This document shows, piece after piece, positions 1 to 8,315 of a stretch of DNA of 23,595 bases (position 1 is the first letter of the stretch; each line of letters starts with the position of its first letter). Both the position numbers and the translations under genes were made by a program. This DNA is from Desulfurellales bacterium. GTDB taxonomy: Bacteria > Campylobacterota_A > Desulfurellia > Desulfurellales > Hippeaceae. The notes beneath the pieces were generated by a model. That model worked only from the letters and a program-made list of their open reading frames with translations, ran no database searches and was not told the origin of the DNA. The stretch is from contig JALTDI010000141.1 of the NCBI GenBank assembly GCA_027074255.1, forward strand, positions 1-23,595. Reading direction: 5' to 3'.

Positions 1-2
1 AA

Positions 3-320
3 GCGCCATTTGAAAAATACGGGTATGTTGTAAGGACAAATTGTGATACTAAAAGAATATCCGAAAGCATTGAAATCATTATGAAAAGCGGTGTTGAATA
101 TGAATTCAGAACGACAGCCGTCAGCGGTTTGACAACAAAACAGGATATATTAAGGATAGCCGAAATGCTAAAAGGTGCAAGGGCCTATTATCTTCAGAGA
201 TTTATACCCTCAAAGACGCTTGATAAGGGTTATATGAATAAAGATACTCTGCAAGAGAAGGAGTTTGAGCAGATAAAAGACAAGGTCGGCGGTTTTTTTG
301 AAATATTTTCCATAAGATAG
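3..320 (+). CDS. Anaerobic ribonucleotide reductase-activating-like radical SAM protein, C-terminal fragment
   Basis: The reading frame is open from base 3, so the gene enters from the left edge and only about 105 C-terminal residues are visible. The segment reads like the end of the NrdG2 type of radical SAM activase: an APFEKYG stretch, then SGVEYEFRTTAVSGL, then a YYLQRFIPSKTLD stretch near the end. In that family the protein uses a 4Fe-4S cluster and SAM to install a glycyl radical on anaerobic ribonucleoside-triphosphate reductase. The cluster-binding CxxxCxxC motif would lie upstream of the window, so the call rests on C-terminal resemblance only. The first in-frame ATG is at 81, but the residues before it fit the family equally well, so it is an internal Met. 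The gene converges on the radical SAM gene that follows, with 25 bases between and no clear terminator hairpin. Confidence 0.72.
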   Translation, partial: APFEKYGYVVRTNCDTKRISESIEIIMKSGVEYEFRTTAVSGLTTKQDILRIAEMLKGARAYYLQRFIPSKTLDKGYMNKDTLQEKEFEQIKDKVGGFFEIFSIR

Positions 321-345
321 GCCGTTTGTGTAGAATTTTCGGGAT

Positions 346-1380
346 TTATACAAAGCAGTATGGGTCCTGCGCCATATAATCGCCGTAATATGCGTCGGCT
401 CTTGCCCTGCACCCGCCGCATACATTCAAATAACGGCAGGCTGCGCATTTTTTGTTGTAATTTTTAAAATCTCTCATATCCTTGAATATTTTAGAATTAT
501 GCCATATATCAAGAAAACCTTTATCCGAAATATTGCCTGCGCTCCTTAAAAAGTAGCTGCACGGTTTAACCTCGCCGTCGTAGCCTATAAATGCTATCTT
601 CTGTCCTGCTATGCATCCCTTTGCACCACCTGTTGAAAATTTAAGATTCCTTCTTTCATAATTTATATTGTTCTTTTTTGCTTCCATATCGCATAAAGCA
701 TAATATTCAGGTGCGCAGGTGGGTCTTACGAATATCTCATTTTCTTTTAGCTCCGTATAAAAATGCCACTTCAAAATTTCTTTGTAGTCTTCTTTTGAGA
801 TGAGCTCCTCCGATATCTTTTCGCCCCTGCCTGTCGGCACTATCATAAACATATACCAGGCGCCTGCACCTATTTTTTTTGCCAATTTATACGTATTTTC
901 TATGTCATGCTGATTGCGCTTTGTAAAGGAGGAGTTTATTATAAAGTTTATGCCTATTTCTTTGAATATTTTTGCAGCATTTAGGGTTTTATCAAACGCT
1001 CCTTCAACTCCCCTGAAATTGTCGTGTATTTTGCTTGTAGAACCGTCAATACTTAACGATACGACGTCGATGTGTTCTTTGATTTTGTCTGCCAATTTTC
1101 TATCAACAAGTGTTCCGTTTGTGGCAAGCCCTACGCGCATACCTTTGGATTTGATGTGGTCGGCTATTTTAAACACATCCTCTCTCAAAAGCGGTTCACC
1201 GCCTGTCAAAACCACAACAGGCTTAAACTCTTCGGCAATTTCATCTATAACCGATATTATATCTTCGTATTTTAGTACGTCTTTTAGTCCCATGGATGCG
1301 TTTGTCCTGCAATGAATACAGTTTAAATTGCATCTTGGTGTAATTTCAAAGGCAAGCCATTTCAATTCGAATTCGTTCAT
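346..1380 (-). CDS. Radical SAM/SPASM protein, AhbD/NirJ-like (heme-pathway type)
   Basis: The N-terminus carries the radical SAM motif CxxxCxxC (Cys17, Cys21, Cys24) followed by GGEP at residues 60-63. The C-terminal third holds a SPASM-type set of cysteines, including CAPEYYALC, KGCIAG, VKPCSY and a terminal CAACRYLNVCGGCRARA followed by DPYC. This C-terminal pattern closely matches AhbD (Fe-coproporphyrin III decarboxylation to heme in the siroheme-dependent route) and NirJ (heme d1 synthesis), which carry an auxiliary 4Fe-4S cluster. The length of 344 residues is normal for that group. Other SPASM maturases share the architecture, so the exact substrate is not proven and no gene symbol is given. 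The start ATG overlaps the stop of the upstream ktrA-like gene by 4 bases (ATGA), with an AGGTGG ribosome-binding site inside that gene. It is the last gene of the long minus-strand operon. No other heme gene lies in the window. Confidence 0.8.
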   Translation of the reverse strand: MNEFELKWLAFEITPRCNLNCIHCRTNASMGLKDVLKYEDIISVIDEIAEEFKPVVVLTGGEPLLREDVFKIADHIKSKGMRVGLATNGTLVDRKLADKIKEHIDVVSLSIDGSTSKIHDNFRGVEGAFDKTLNAAKIFKEIGINFIINSSFTKRNQHDIENTYKLAKKIGAGAWYMFMIVPTGRGEKISEELISKEDYKEILKWHFYTELKENEIFVRPTCAPEYYALCDMEAKKNNINYERRNLKFSTGGAKGCIAGQKIAFIGYDGEVKPCSYFLRSAGNISDKGFLDIWHNSKIFKDMRDFKNYNKKCAACRYLNVCGGCRARADAYYGDYMAQDPYCFV

Positions 1381-2024
1381 CTTGCCACCTTTTCAAGGTC
1401 TTTTCTCTTGCCCACAACCATAAGAGTATCATCTTCTGTGATTATTTCATTCGGATGAGGGTTTATATTCAAATCGTCTTTTCTTTCTATTCCTATAATG
1501 TTCAGCCCGTATTTGTTTCTCACATCTAACTCCTTTATACTTTTGTCAAGAAATACGTTAGGCGCTTTTATTTTTGCAAAAACATAACTTTTCCCGCTGG
1601 CCAGCGTTTGAATAATGTCTATACCTGATAAAATATTTGCCAGATTGCTTCCCATCTCTTTTTCTGGAAAAATCACACGTTTGGCGCCCACTTTGGCAAG
1701 TATCCTACCGTGCAGCGGAGTTATAGCTTTTGCATATATATTTTCCACACCAAGAGTATGTAGAATAGCAACCGCCATGACGCTTGCTTCAATGTTTTCA
1801 CCTATGGAAACCACGACAGTATTGGCTTCGGCAATACCTATCTCTTTCATTGCTTTTTCATCAAGACAATCCGCTTGATATACATTTTCTATTGTTTCAG
1901 ATAACTCTTTTACGGTGTTTTCGTTTTTATCAACGCAAATTACATCTTTGTTCAGCTCTGTTAATCTTTCTGCCACGCTTCTCCCGAACCTTCCAAGTCC
2001 TACAATACCAAACAGTTTACTCAT
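1377..2024 (-). CDS. Potassium uptake regulatory subunit, TrkA/KtrA family (RCK domain)
   Basis: This is a single RCK unit of 215 residues, the size of KtrA/KtrC rather than the double-length E. coli TrkA. A Rossmann nucleotide-binding fold opens with GLGRFG (residues 9-14), and an acidic residue closes the second strand (Asp32 in VICVDKNE). The C-terminal part, from about residue 140, resembles the TrkA-C ligand-binding domain. Proteins of this family form a cytoplasmic octameric ring on the membrane subunit and gate it in response to ATP/ADP or NAD(H), and often cyclic-di-AMP. It sits directly behind the membrane subunit gene with a 4-base ATGA overlap, the usual two-gene Ktr arrangement, so the two are almost certainly translated together. 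The family call is firm. The exact ligand cannot be read from the sequence. Confidence 0.9.
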   Translation of the reverse strand: MSKLFGIVGLGRFGRSVAERLTELNKDVICVDKNENTVKELSETIENVYQADCLDEKAMKEIGIAEANTVVVSIGENIEASVMAVAILHTLGVENIYAKAITPLHGRILAKVGAKRVIFPEKEMGSNLANILSGIDIIQTLASGKSYVFAKIKAPNVFLDKSIKELDVRNKYGLNIIGIERKDDLNINPHPNEIITEDDTLMVVGKRKDLEKVAR

Positions 2025-3337
2025 AAAAACACTCTCCCCTCGGGCAATTTGTAACTTCTGCTCTTTCTTTTCTTCAAAAGAGCTATAGAAAATGTAAAAA
2101 TACCTATTCTGCCTATAAACATCAAAAGGACAATAATTAATTTTCCTAAATTGTTGAATTCGGATGATAAGCTTAAGTGGTTGCCTACGGACAGACCGAC
2201 GGTTGAGATAGCTGATACCGCCTCGAATAAAACGCTCAAAAAGGGAAATTTCTCTATATCGCTCAGCACAAACGATATAAAAACAACAAATATCGATGAT
2301 AGGGAAAATATAACAAAAGCCCTTTGTATAACATTAGCCGGTATTGTCCTTTTAAATACGATGGGTTCGTCTTCGCCCCTTATGTATGAAAATATGGATA
2401 GAAATACAACAAAGGCTGTGGTGGTTTTGATTCCTCCTCCCGTTCCAGAAGGCGATGCTCCTATGAACATAAGTATTACAAATAAGAATATGGTTGAGGA
2501 GTGCATATTGCTGATATCAATAGAATTAAAGCCGGCTGTTCTTGTCGTGACGCTTTGAAATAGACTGACAAGCATGTCTTTAAAAAGACCTTGATGCTGC
2601 AGTATGCCGTTTCTCTCTATTAGAAAAATAAATAATGCCCCGAAAATTATAAGAAACGCCGTTGTGCTTAAAACGATTTTTGTATGTATTGACAGTCTTT
2701 TAATGTTTTTCGTTTTAAATAAAAGAAGTTCATCTATAACAAGAAACCCTATTCCTCCGAGGATTATAAGGGACATAACAACAAAATTGACGACTATATT
2801 ATACCTAAAAGCCATAAGAGAATTGCTAAAAAGAGAAAAACCGGCATTGTTGAAGGCGCTTATAGAGTGAAATATGCCGTAATATATACCCATCGTGCCG
2901 AATTTATCATAGAAAACGACTGAGAGTAAGATAGCTCCCGCTGTTTCGCATATCACAACAAATACAAGAATCCTCTTAAAAAAACCCATAAGGTCATGCA
3001 TTGTCGGATAACTCAATGATTCTTTCAAAATCAGCTTATCTTCAAATGAGAGCTTTCTTCTGAAACTCAAGAGTATAAAAGATGTAAAGCTCATATATCC
3101 GAGACCGCCTATCTGAATCAGAATCAGGATTATCAATTGTCCGATTAATGTAAGCTTGCTCATACTTACAACGGTTAAACCGGTTACACATACAGCTGAT
3201 GTGGACATAAAAAGGGCATTTACAAAAGATATGCCGGATTTTGCCGAAAATGGCAGCATTAGAAGGAAACACCCGGAAAAAATAACCGATATAAAGCCGA
3301 AAAGTATGGTATGTAGGGGATTCTTATGTTTTGTCAT
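2021..3337 (-). CDS. Potassium uptake membrane subunit, TrkH/KtrB family
   Basis: A hydrophobic protein of about 438 residues with the four-fold M1-P-M2 layout of TrkH/Ktr transporters. The four pore loops can be read as SAVCVTGL, SAFNNAGFS, TRTAGFNS and SAISTVGLS, each keeping the single filter glycine typical of the family. The length and the short N-terminus (KHKNPLHTILFGF) fit KtrB better than the longer TrkH. It imports K+ with the help of the KtrA-like subunit encoded immediately downstream. A TTG codon lies directly before the ATG chosen here. The ATG is preferred, but neither has a convincing ribosome-binding site, so translation is probably coupled to the glycosyltransferase gene whose end it overlaps by about 14 bases. 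KtrB alone usually moves K+ with Na+ dependence, which is an inference here. Confidence 0.9.
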   Translation of the reverse strand: MTKHKNPLHTILFGFISVIFSGCFLLMLPFSAKSGISFVNALFMSTSAVCVTGLTVVSMSKLTLIGQLIILILIQIGGLGYMSFTSFILLSFRRKLSFEDKLILKESLSYPTMHDLMGFFKRILVFVVICETAGAILLSVVFYDKFGTMGIYYGIFHSISAFNNAGFSLFSNSLMAFRYNIVVNFVVMSLIILGGIGFLVIDELLLFKTKNIKRLSIHTKIVLSTTAFLIIFGALFIFLIERNGILQHQGLFKDMLVSLFQSVTTRTAGFNSIDISNMHSSTIFLFVILMFIGASPSGTGGGIKTTTAFVVFLSIFSYIRGEDEPIVFKRTIPANVIQRAFVIFSLSSIFVVFISFVLSDIEKFPFLSVLFEAVSAISTVGLSVGNHLSLSSEFNNLGKLIIVLLMFIGRIGIFTFSIALLKKRKSRSYKLPEGRVFL

Positions 3338-4274
3338 CAAAGTTAATTGCTTGCTTTATGTTGTATATTTTTTTATCTTGGCTTTCAAAATAGATTCTTG
3401 TGAGAAACTCGCTGATTATGCCTATACCTCCGATGTTTATACCCGATAAAATAAGCAAGATACCCATCAAAAGCAGGGGTCTGTTGCCGACGCTCATTCC
3501 AAAAAATAATTTTTCAAATGCCAGATATCCGTCTATTGCAAATCCGAGAACAAACAGGATAAAACCTATGATGCCGAAAAAGTGTATGGGTCTTGTCATA
3601 AATTTCTGCATAAAATACATCAGCACGAGATCTACTATAACTCTAAATGTTCTCGATAGATTGTATTTGCTTTCTCCGAATTGCCTCGGATGGTGCTGTA
3701 CCGGTATTTCTGTTATGCTTGCGCCGTATATATTGGCTAATACGGGTATAAATCGGTGCAGCTCTCCGTACATATGAAGATTCTTTGCAACATCGCTCCT
3801 GTATGCCTTCAAGGAACAGCCGTAATCGTGAATGGTGACCTTTGTGATTTTCCCTATTAACCAGTTTGCAACCTTTGAGAAGACAACCCTTTTTTTCTCA
3901 TCCTGTCTGTTTTTCCTCCATCCGCTTACAACATCGTATCCTTCGTCAATCTTTTCCAGCAGTTTCGGTATATCTTCGGGGTCATTCTGCAAATCACCGT
4001 CCATACTGACAATAATGTCGCCGTCTGCATAATCGAACCCGGCCGCCATAGCAGGCGTTTGTCCGAAGTTTCTCCTAAATTTTATCAATTTAAATCTCTT
4101 GTCGCTATCAGCCAATTTTTTCATAATCTCAAATGTTCCGTCGCTGCTGCCGTCGTCTATGAATATAATTTCATAGTCGTATCCGTTTTTATCCATTACA
4201 TCTTTAATTTTTTTATAGAGAATTTCTACATTGTCCTTTTCATTATATATCGGTACAACAACGGATATTTTCAC
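3324..4274 (-). CDS. Family 2 glycosyltransferase with two C-terminal membrane helices (DPM1/ArnC-like)
   Basis: The first 230 or so residues form a GT-A domain: VVPIYNEKDNV at the start, IDDGSSDGT, and the metal-binding region SMDGDLQNDPEDIP. A QFGESKY stretch near the end of the catalytic part matches undecaprenyl- or dolichyl-phosphate sugar transferases. Two hydrophobic helices follow, at about residues 232-252 and 265-290. This is the layout of GtrB/ArnC-type enzymes, which load a sugar from a nucleotide donor onto a polyprenyl phosphate at the inner membrane for envelope glycan decoration. The sugar cannot be predicted. Translation starts at GTG, supported by an AGGAGA site 5-6 bases upstream, and the GTG overlaps the rpe stop codon (GTGA). 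No partner flippase or dedicated transferase is visible nearby. Confidence 0.88.
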   Translation of the reverse strand: MKISVVVPIYNEKDNVEILYKKIKDVMDKNGYDYEIIFIDDGSSDGTFEIMKKLADSDKRFKLIKFRRNFGQTPAMAAGFDYADGDIIVSMDGDLQNDPEDIPKLLEKIDEGYDVVSGWRKNRQDEKKRVVFSKVANWLIGKITKVTIHDYGCSLKAYRSDVAKNLHMYGELHRFIPVLANIYGASITEIPVQHHPRQFGESKYNLSRTFRVIVDLVLMYFMQKFMTRPIHFFGIIGFILFVLGFAIDGYLAFEKLFFGMSVGNRPLLLMGILLILSGINIGGIGIISEFLTRIYFESQDKKIYNIKQAINFDDKT

Positions 4275-4927
4275 ATAAGTCTCCTGAATTTTTCTATGAT
4301 TTCTTTATAATTTGTTTTACTGAATATGGCACTGCCGGCAACAAATACGTCAACGCCCAATTTTGATAATCTGTTTATGTTGTTTTCGTTTACACCGCCG
4401 TCAACCTCTATTAAATAGTTATAGCCCATCTTTATCCTCTCGTTATTTAGCCATTCTATCTTTCTGTCAGTGTTGTCTATATATTTCTGGCCGCCGAATC
4501 CCGGATTAACGCTCATAACAAGCACCATATCGAGCATTTCAAGTACATACTCAAGATTCTGCGGCGGTGTTGACGGGTTTATGGAGACGCATGCCTTTGT
4601 TTTTAACTCCTTAATTTTGTTTATAGTTCTGTTTAAGTGGTGTGCGGCTTCAAGATGCACACTCAAAATTTCAGCGCCTGCTTGGATATATTTATCAATC
4701 CAATTTTCGGGATTTTCTATCATTAAATGCACATCAAGGGGAATGTTTGATATGCTTTTTATTTGTTTAATAATAAAAGGTCCGAAGGTCAGATTAGGCA
4801 CAAACAAACCGTCCATAACATCAATATGCACAAAATCGGCTTTTGCTTCACATATTGCATCAATTTCATCTGCAAGATGCAAAAAATCCGCCGATAGAAT
4901 AGACGGCGCTATCATTTTAGTTTTCAT
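4271..4927 (-). CDS. rpe: Ribulose-phosphate 3-epimerase
   Basis: A cytosolic TIM-barrel enzyme that interconverts ribulose 5-phosphate and xylulose 5-phosphate in the pentose phosphate pathway. Family signatures are all present: APSILSADF near the start, VHIDVMDGLFVPN, VHLEAAHH, MSVNPGFGGQKY, and EVDGGVN toward the end. These include the metal-binding His and Asp residues and the phosphate-binding region. The reading frame can be extended to a TTG two codons upstream (base 4933). The ATG at 4927 is preferred because a GAAAGGG site sits about 6 bases before it. The 5' end overlaps the end of the CorC-like gene, and the 3' end overlaps the glycosyltransferase start by 4 bases. The length of 218 residues is normal. 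Confidence 0.95.
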   Translation of the reverse strand: MKTKMIAPSILSADFLHLADEIDAICEAKADFVHIDVMDGLFVPNLTFGPFIIKQIKSISNIPLDVHLMIENPENWIDKYIQAGAEILSVHLEAAHHLNRTINKIKELKTKACVSINPSTPPQNLEYVLEMLDMVLVMSVNPGFGGQKYIDNTDRKIEWLNNERIKMGYNYLIEVDGGVNENNINRLSKLGVDVFVAGSAIFSKTNYKEIIEKFRRLM

Positions 4928-6185
4928 CTGCAACCCTTTCTACTTTAATCTTTAATATTTTATTCCCATCAAGCTTGACGACCTTTATTTTAAATTTATC
5001 CATAAACTCGAATTCGTCACCCTCCGAGGGTATTTTATCTGCCAAATCATACACAAGACCAGCCACTGTTTCATATTCTTCCATATCCTCGGTTTTGTCA
5101 ATATTTAACTTCTCGCAGAAATCATCCAAATCCATACCGGCATCAACCATAAATGAGTTTTTATCTATCTCGATAAATTCATCTTCTTCGGATAGATCAT
5201 ACTCGTCTCTTATCTCACCCACAATTTCCTCAAGTATGTCTTCCATGGTCACAATACCTGCAACGCCTCCATATTCGTCTATTACAATGGCAAGATGAAC
5301 CCTCATTGATTGAAATTCTTTAAAAAGATCATAGATATTTTTGGTTTCAGGGACAAAAAAAGCCTCTCTGAGGATTTTTTTTAATTCTATATTTTTTAAA
5401 CCCTCTTTTGCGTATTTTATTAAATCCTTCACATACAAAATACCTGTTATATGGTCTAAATCCTTTCCATAAACGGGAATTCTTGAAAACTCATACTTAT
5501 CGATGGTTTTTAGAACTTCATCCAAGGTAGAATCTATGGGAAGCGTTACCATTTCCGTTCGCGGGACCATAATCTCTTTTACAGATATGTCTTTTATTTC
5601 CATTATGTTGTGCATCATTTCTTTTGTCTCGTCTTCCAAAATTCCTTCTTCTTCACCGACGTTTATCATAAATTCCAATTCCTCTTCCGTTATGAGAGGT
5701 ACCTCTTGGTTTATTTGTCCGCCTGCAATTTTTATTATTCCCTTTACGAATATATTTATTACATAGGTTATGGGGTAGAAAAAATAGTATAACGCGGCAA
5801 GCGGCCTTATGGAGAGGTAAGAAATTTTCTCAGCATTGTGTTTTGCAAATGTTTTGGGTGTAATCTCACCGAAAAACAGTATCAAAACGGTCATAACAGT
5901 GGTTGTTATGGCGATTTGAGATGAGCCTGAGAGTTTGTTTGCAACGCTGCCTGCTAAAACCGAGGCAAAAATATTTGCTACGTTGTTTCCGATTAAAATG
6001 GTATTCAGCATTTTGTTGGGGTGCTTCATCCACAGCATAAAATATTTTTCATTTTTGGAATGGTTTCTCACCATTTGAGCCAATTTTACCTTACTCAGAG
6101 ATGTCAGCGCAGTTTCCGAGGAAGAAAAAAAGGATGATAAAAGTAAAGATGCGGCAATTAAAACAACCTCCGTATTTATACCCAA
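4917..6185 (-). CDS. CorC/HlyC family protein: CNNM (DUF21) membrane domain, paired CBS domains, CorC_HlyC domain
   Basis: The N-terminal 190 or so residues are hydrophobic and match the CNNM/DUF21 membrane domain (SSSETALTSLSKVKLAQ, then GNNVANIFASV). A CBS pair follows at about residues 200-320 (IMVPRTEMVTLP and later YGGVAGIVTMEDILEEI). The last 85 residues match the transporter-associated CorC_HlyC domain. Proteins of this layout (TlyC, YfjD, MpfA, CorB-like) are linked to Mg2+ homeostasis or export. The older hemolysin label is historical. The length of 422 residues is typical. The start is a TTG, supported by AAGGAG about 8 bases upstream, and no in-frame ATG lies nearby. There is a 12-base gap to thiL and a short overlap with rpe. 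Confidence 0.9.
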   Translation of the reverse strand: MGINTEVVLIAASLLLSSFFSSSETALTSLSKVKLAQMVRNHSKNEKYFMLWMKHPNKMLNTILIGNNVANIFASVLAGSVANKLSGSSQIAITTTVMTVLILFFGEITPKTFAKHNAEKISYLSIRPLAALYYFFYPITYVINIFVKGIIKIAGGQINQEVPLITEEELEFMINVGEEEGILEDETKEMMHNIMEIKDISVKEIMVPRTEMVTLPIDSTLDEVLKTIDKYEFSRIPVYGKDLDHITGILYVKDLIKYAKEGLKNIELKKILREAFFVPETKNIYDLFKEFQSMRVHLAIVIDEYGGVAGIVTMEDILEEIVGEIRDEYDLSEEDEFIEIDKNSFMVDAGMDLDDFCEKLNIDKTEDMEEYETVAGLVYDLADKIPSEGDEFEFMDKFKIKVVKLDGNKILKIKVERVADEN

Positions 6186-6197
6186 GTTTCACTCTCC

Positions 6198-7127
6198 TTA
6201 AAAATGTTTAAAACCTGCATTTTTTATATTAAGCTCCCTCTTATCTTTGGTAACAATAACGCCGAAGCCTTCAACAACCTCTCCTATTCTCGTAATGTTT
6301 TCCATATTGTCTATAATCGTTCTATACTCCTTATCGGCGGTGAACACCAATTCGTAATCCTCGCCCCCTGAGAGCATATCCTCTTTACCTATTAACTCTG
6401 TTTTGCAAAACGGAATTTTATTAAAGTCAAGCCTCATGGCAACACCGCTTAGGGAACAAATATGGGCACAATCCTGCACAAGTCCGTCGCTTATATCAAT
6501 CATAGCCGCTGCAAACTTTTTCACACTTAAAGCTTCGTTAAGCCGCGGCGCAGGATTTAAGTGTTTTTGTTTTATATCATAAAAACCGTCGAGGTTTTGC
6601 TTTATAGCTGTGAATCCTGCGTAGGAACAGCCTATTTCACCTGTTACATAGACATCGTCTCCGATATTGGCCGTGCTTCTTTTTATAGATTTGCTGATAT
6701 CGTTTTCGCCGATAAGTGTGACGGTTATATAAAAAAGAGGGCCTTTGGTCGTATCTCCGCCGAGCAAAAAAATACCGAATTTATCCGCTGCAGAGAAAAA
6801 CCCTTTCATAAAAGATTCCATATAGTCCAATTCCATATCTTCATTAACGGATATTGATAAAAATGCCCATTTAGGCAGGGCGGCCATTGCCGCTATATCG
6901 CTTACGTTGACAGATAAAGATTTTCTGCCGAGCAGATACGCGTTTGTACCTTTAAAAAAATGAATGCCCTCAACCAATGTATCTGTTGTGACCACCAGTT
7001 CTTTTTCTTTGTTAAACGGTATGATAGCGCAATCGTCTCCGATGCCGTAAACACCGCTGTCTCTTTTATCCATATTTTTTATCATTTCTATCAAACCGAA
7101 CTCACCTATATCCGAAACGGTATTCAT
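6198..7127 (-). CDS. thiL: Thiamine-monophosphate kinase
   Basis: ThiL makes thiamine diphosphate from thiamine monophosphate and ATP, the last step of the de novo route. The family landmarks are present in order: GIGDDCAII (Asp31, Asp32 among the metal ligands), TTDTLVEGIHF, NVSDIAAMAA, GGDTTKG at about residues 123-129, YVTGEIG, MIDISDGL, and LSGGEDYELVFT near the end. The length of 309 residues is usual. The ATG overlaps the stop codon of the rarA-like gene by 4 bases, so it is probably translationally coupled. No other thiamine gene is in the window, so its place in this operon does not reflect a thiamine cluster. Confidence 0.95.
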   Translation of the reverse strand: MNTVSDIGEFGLIEMIKNMDKRDSGVYGIGDDCAIIPFNKEKELVVTTDTLVEGIHFFKGTNAYLLGRKSLSVNVSDIAAMAALPKWAFLSISVNEDMELDYMESFMKGFFSAADKFGIFLLGGDTTKGPLFYITVTLIGENDISKSIKRSTANIGDDVYVTGEIGCSYAGFTAIKQNLDGFYDIKQKHLNPAPRLNEALSVKKFAAAMIDISDGLVQDCAHICSLSGVAMRLDFNKIPFCKTELIGKEDMLSGGEDYELVFTADKEYRTIIDNMENITRIGEVVEGFGVIVTKDKRELNIKNAGFKHF

Positions 7128-8251
7128 ATCAAATCGTTTTCCTTTTTTTCAAAATATTTAATCTTTCTTTGTGTGTATTCCTGCTTTATGCGGCTGTTTT
7201 TGTAGTTGTGGGGATATAAATAGGGTTTTGTAGGATGGGATTTCAAATGCTCCGGAACATCCATTATCACACCTTGTTCAACATCATTCATCGCCTTTTT
7301 TACAGCCATATAGCTTGAATTTGATTTTTTGGCCTTTGATAGATATATGCAACAGTGGGCAAGATTAATGGCGCATTCGGGTAAGCCTATCTCTTTGACT
7401 ATATTCAATGTGGAGGAAGCTATATTTACCGCATTGCTGTCGGCAAGACCTATATCTTCACTCGCGAGAATGCACAGCCTTCTTGCAATAAATTCAGGGT
7501 CTTCTTTTGCCTTGATAAGTCTTGCAAGGTAATATACGGATGCGTCAATATCACTGCCTCTAATGCTTTTTATAAATGCGCTTATCAAGTCGTAGCGCTC
7601 GGTTTCGTTGGCATAGCCTGTATCAATACTTAAAAAACTCTTTATCGATTCTTCGGTAATATCGGAATCTCTCATCATCTCCAGCGTTTTTATAAGCTTT
7701 CTTGCATCGTGTGCGGAATACATAACAATCAAATCCAAGGCATCGCCAGCTATTTCTTTATTGAAACATCTCAACGCTTTTTTTGCTATCAGTTTTAAAT
7801 CCTCTGCCGAAAGAGGCTTAAACTCGTATAAAAAGCACCTTGAGCGCAGGGCTTTTGTGAGCTTAAAATATGGGTTGTAGGTTGAAGTTCCTATCATAAC
7901 CGCATCATGGTTTTCAAGATAGGGCAGAAGTATATCCTGCTGCCTTTTGTCGAACCTATGAATTTCGTCAACAACAATCAAAATGGGACTTTTTTTTAAC
8001 GTTTCTCTTAAAAGACGGCTTTCAGCCTGCGTGGCATTAAGATGAACAAAGTCCATTTTATGCTGTTTGGATAGTAGTTTCGCATAAGTTGTTTTGCCGG
8101 TGCCAGGCGGTCCGTATAAAATCATAGAAGGTAAAACGCCCTTTGAATGATAAAATGTATATAACGGTTTATTTTTTGCAAAAAGATGCGTTTGTCCTAC
8201 AAGTTCGTCCAAACTATTCGGAGTTATACAACTGCCTGAATCATCATCCAT
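7124..8251 (-). CDS. rarA: Replication-associated recombination protein A (RarA/MgsA/WRNIP1 family AAA+ ATPase), compact form
   Basis: An AAA+ ATPase related to clamp loaders that acts at stalled replication forks. Walker A is GPPGTGKT (residues 47-54) and Walker B is VVDEIHRF (about 93-100). Sensor 2 and the lid lie around SAHDARKLIKTLEMM, and the C-terminal tetramerisation part includes ARRLCILASEDIGLAD and MDVPEHLK. At 375 residues it is shorter than the usual 420-450. The N-terminal segment before LDELVGQ is brief, and the stretch that normally carries a lysine/leucine-glycine-tyrosine-glycine signature after the VPEHL region appears missing, with HPTKPYLYPHNY joined directly. The ATG has no strong ribosome-binding site, and the frame upstream is open but has no better start. 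It is the first large gene of the 346-8251 operon. Confidence 0.88.
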   Translation of the reverse strand: MDDDSGSCITPNSLDELVGQTHLFAKNKPLYTFYHSKGVLPSMILYGPPGTGKTTYAKLLSKQHKMDFVHLNATQAESRLLRETLKKSPILIVVDEIHRFDKRQQDILLPYLENHDAVMIGTSTYNPYFKLTKALRSRCFLYEFKPLSAEDLKLIAKKALRCFNKEIAGDALDLIVMYSAHDARKLIKTLEMMRDSDITEESIKSFLSIDTGYANETERYDLISAFIKSIRGSDIDASVYYLARLIKAKEDPEFIARRLCILASEDIGLADSNAVNIASSTLNIVKEIGLPECAINLAHCCIYLSKAKKSNSSYMAVKKAMNDVEQGVIMDVPEHLKSHPTKPYLYPHNYKNSRIKQEYTQRKIKYFEKKENDLI

Positions 8252-8286
8252 AGAAAAACACCGTTTAATTCGTATTTCATAAGAAT

Positions 8287-8315
8287 ATACTACTATTTTT
8301 TATTGTCATTATCAA
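8287..8315 (-). promoter_or_regulatory. Possible promoter for the rarA-led operon
   Basis: On the minus strand TTGATA (8310-8315) is followed by exactly 17 bases and TAGTAT (8287-8292), 36 bases before the rarA ATG. The -35 box lies inside a near-palindrome, TTATTG-7-CAATAA (about 8300-8318), so a regulator could act here. The element also lies in the end of a putative small ORF, and the region is AT-rich, so chance matches are likely. Read by eye only. Confidence 0.3.

Noticed and set aside
914..1315. Plus-strand open frame of 133 codons opposite the radical SAM gene
   Set aside because: It is antisense to a well-supported gene, has no family resemblance, and is the kind of shadow frame expected opposite coding sequence.
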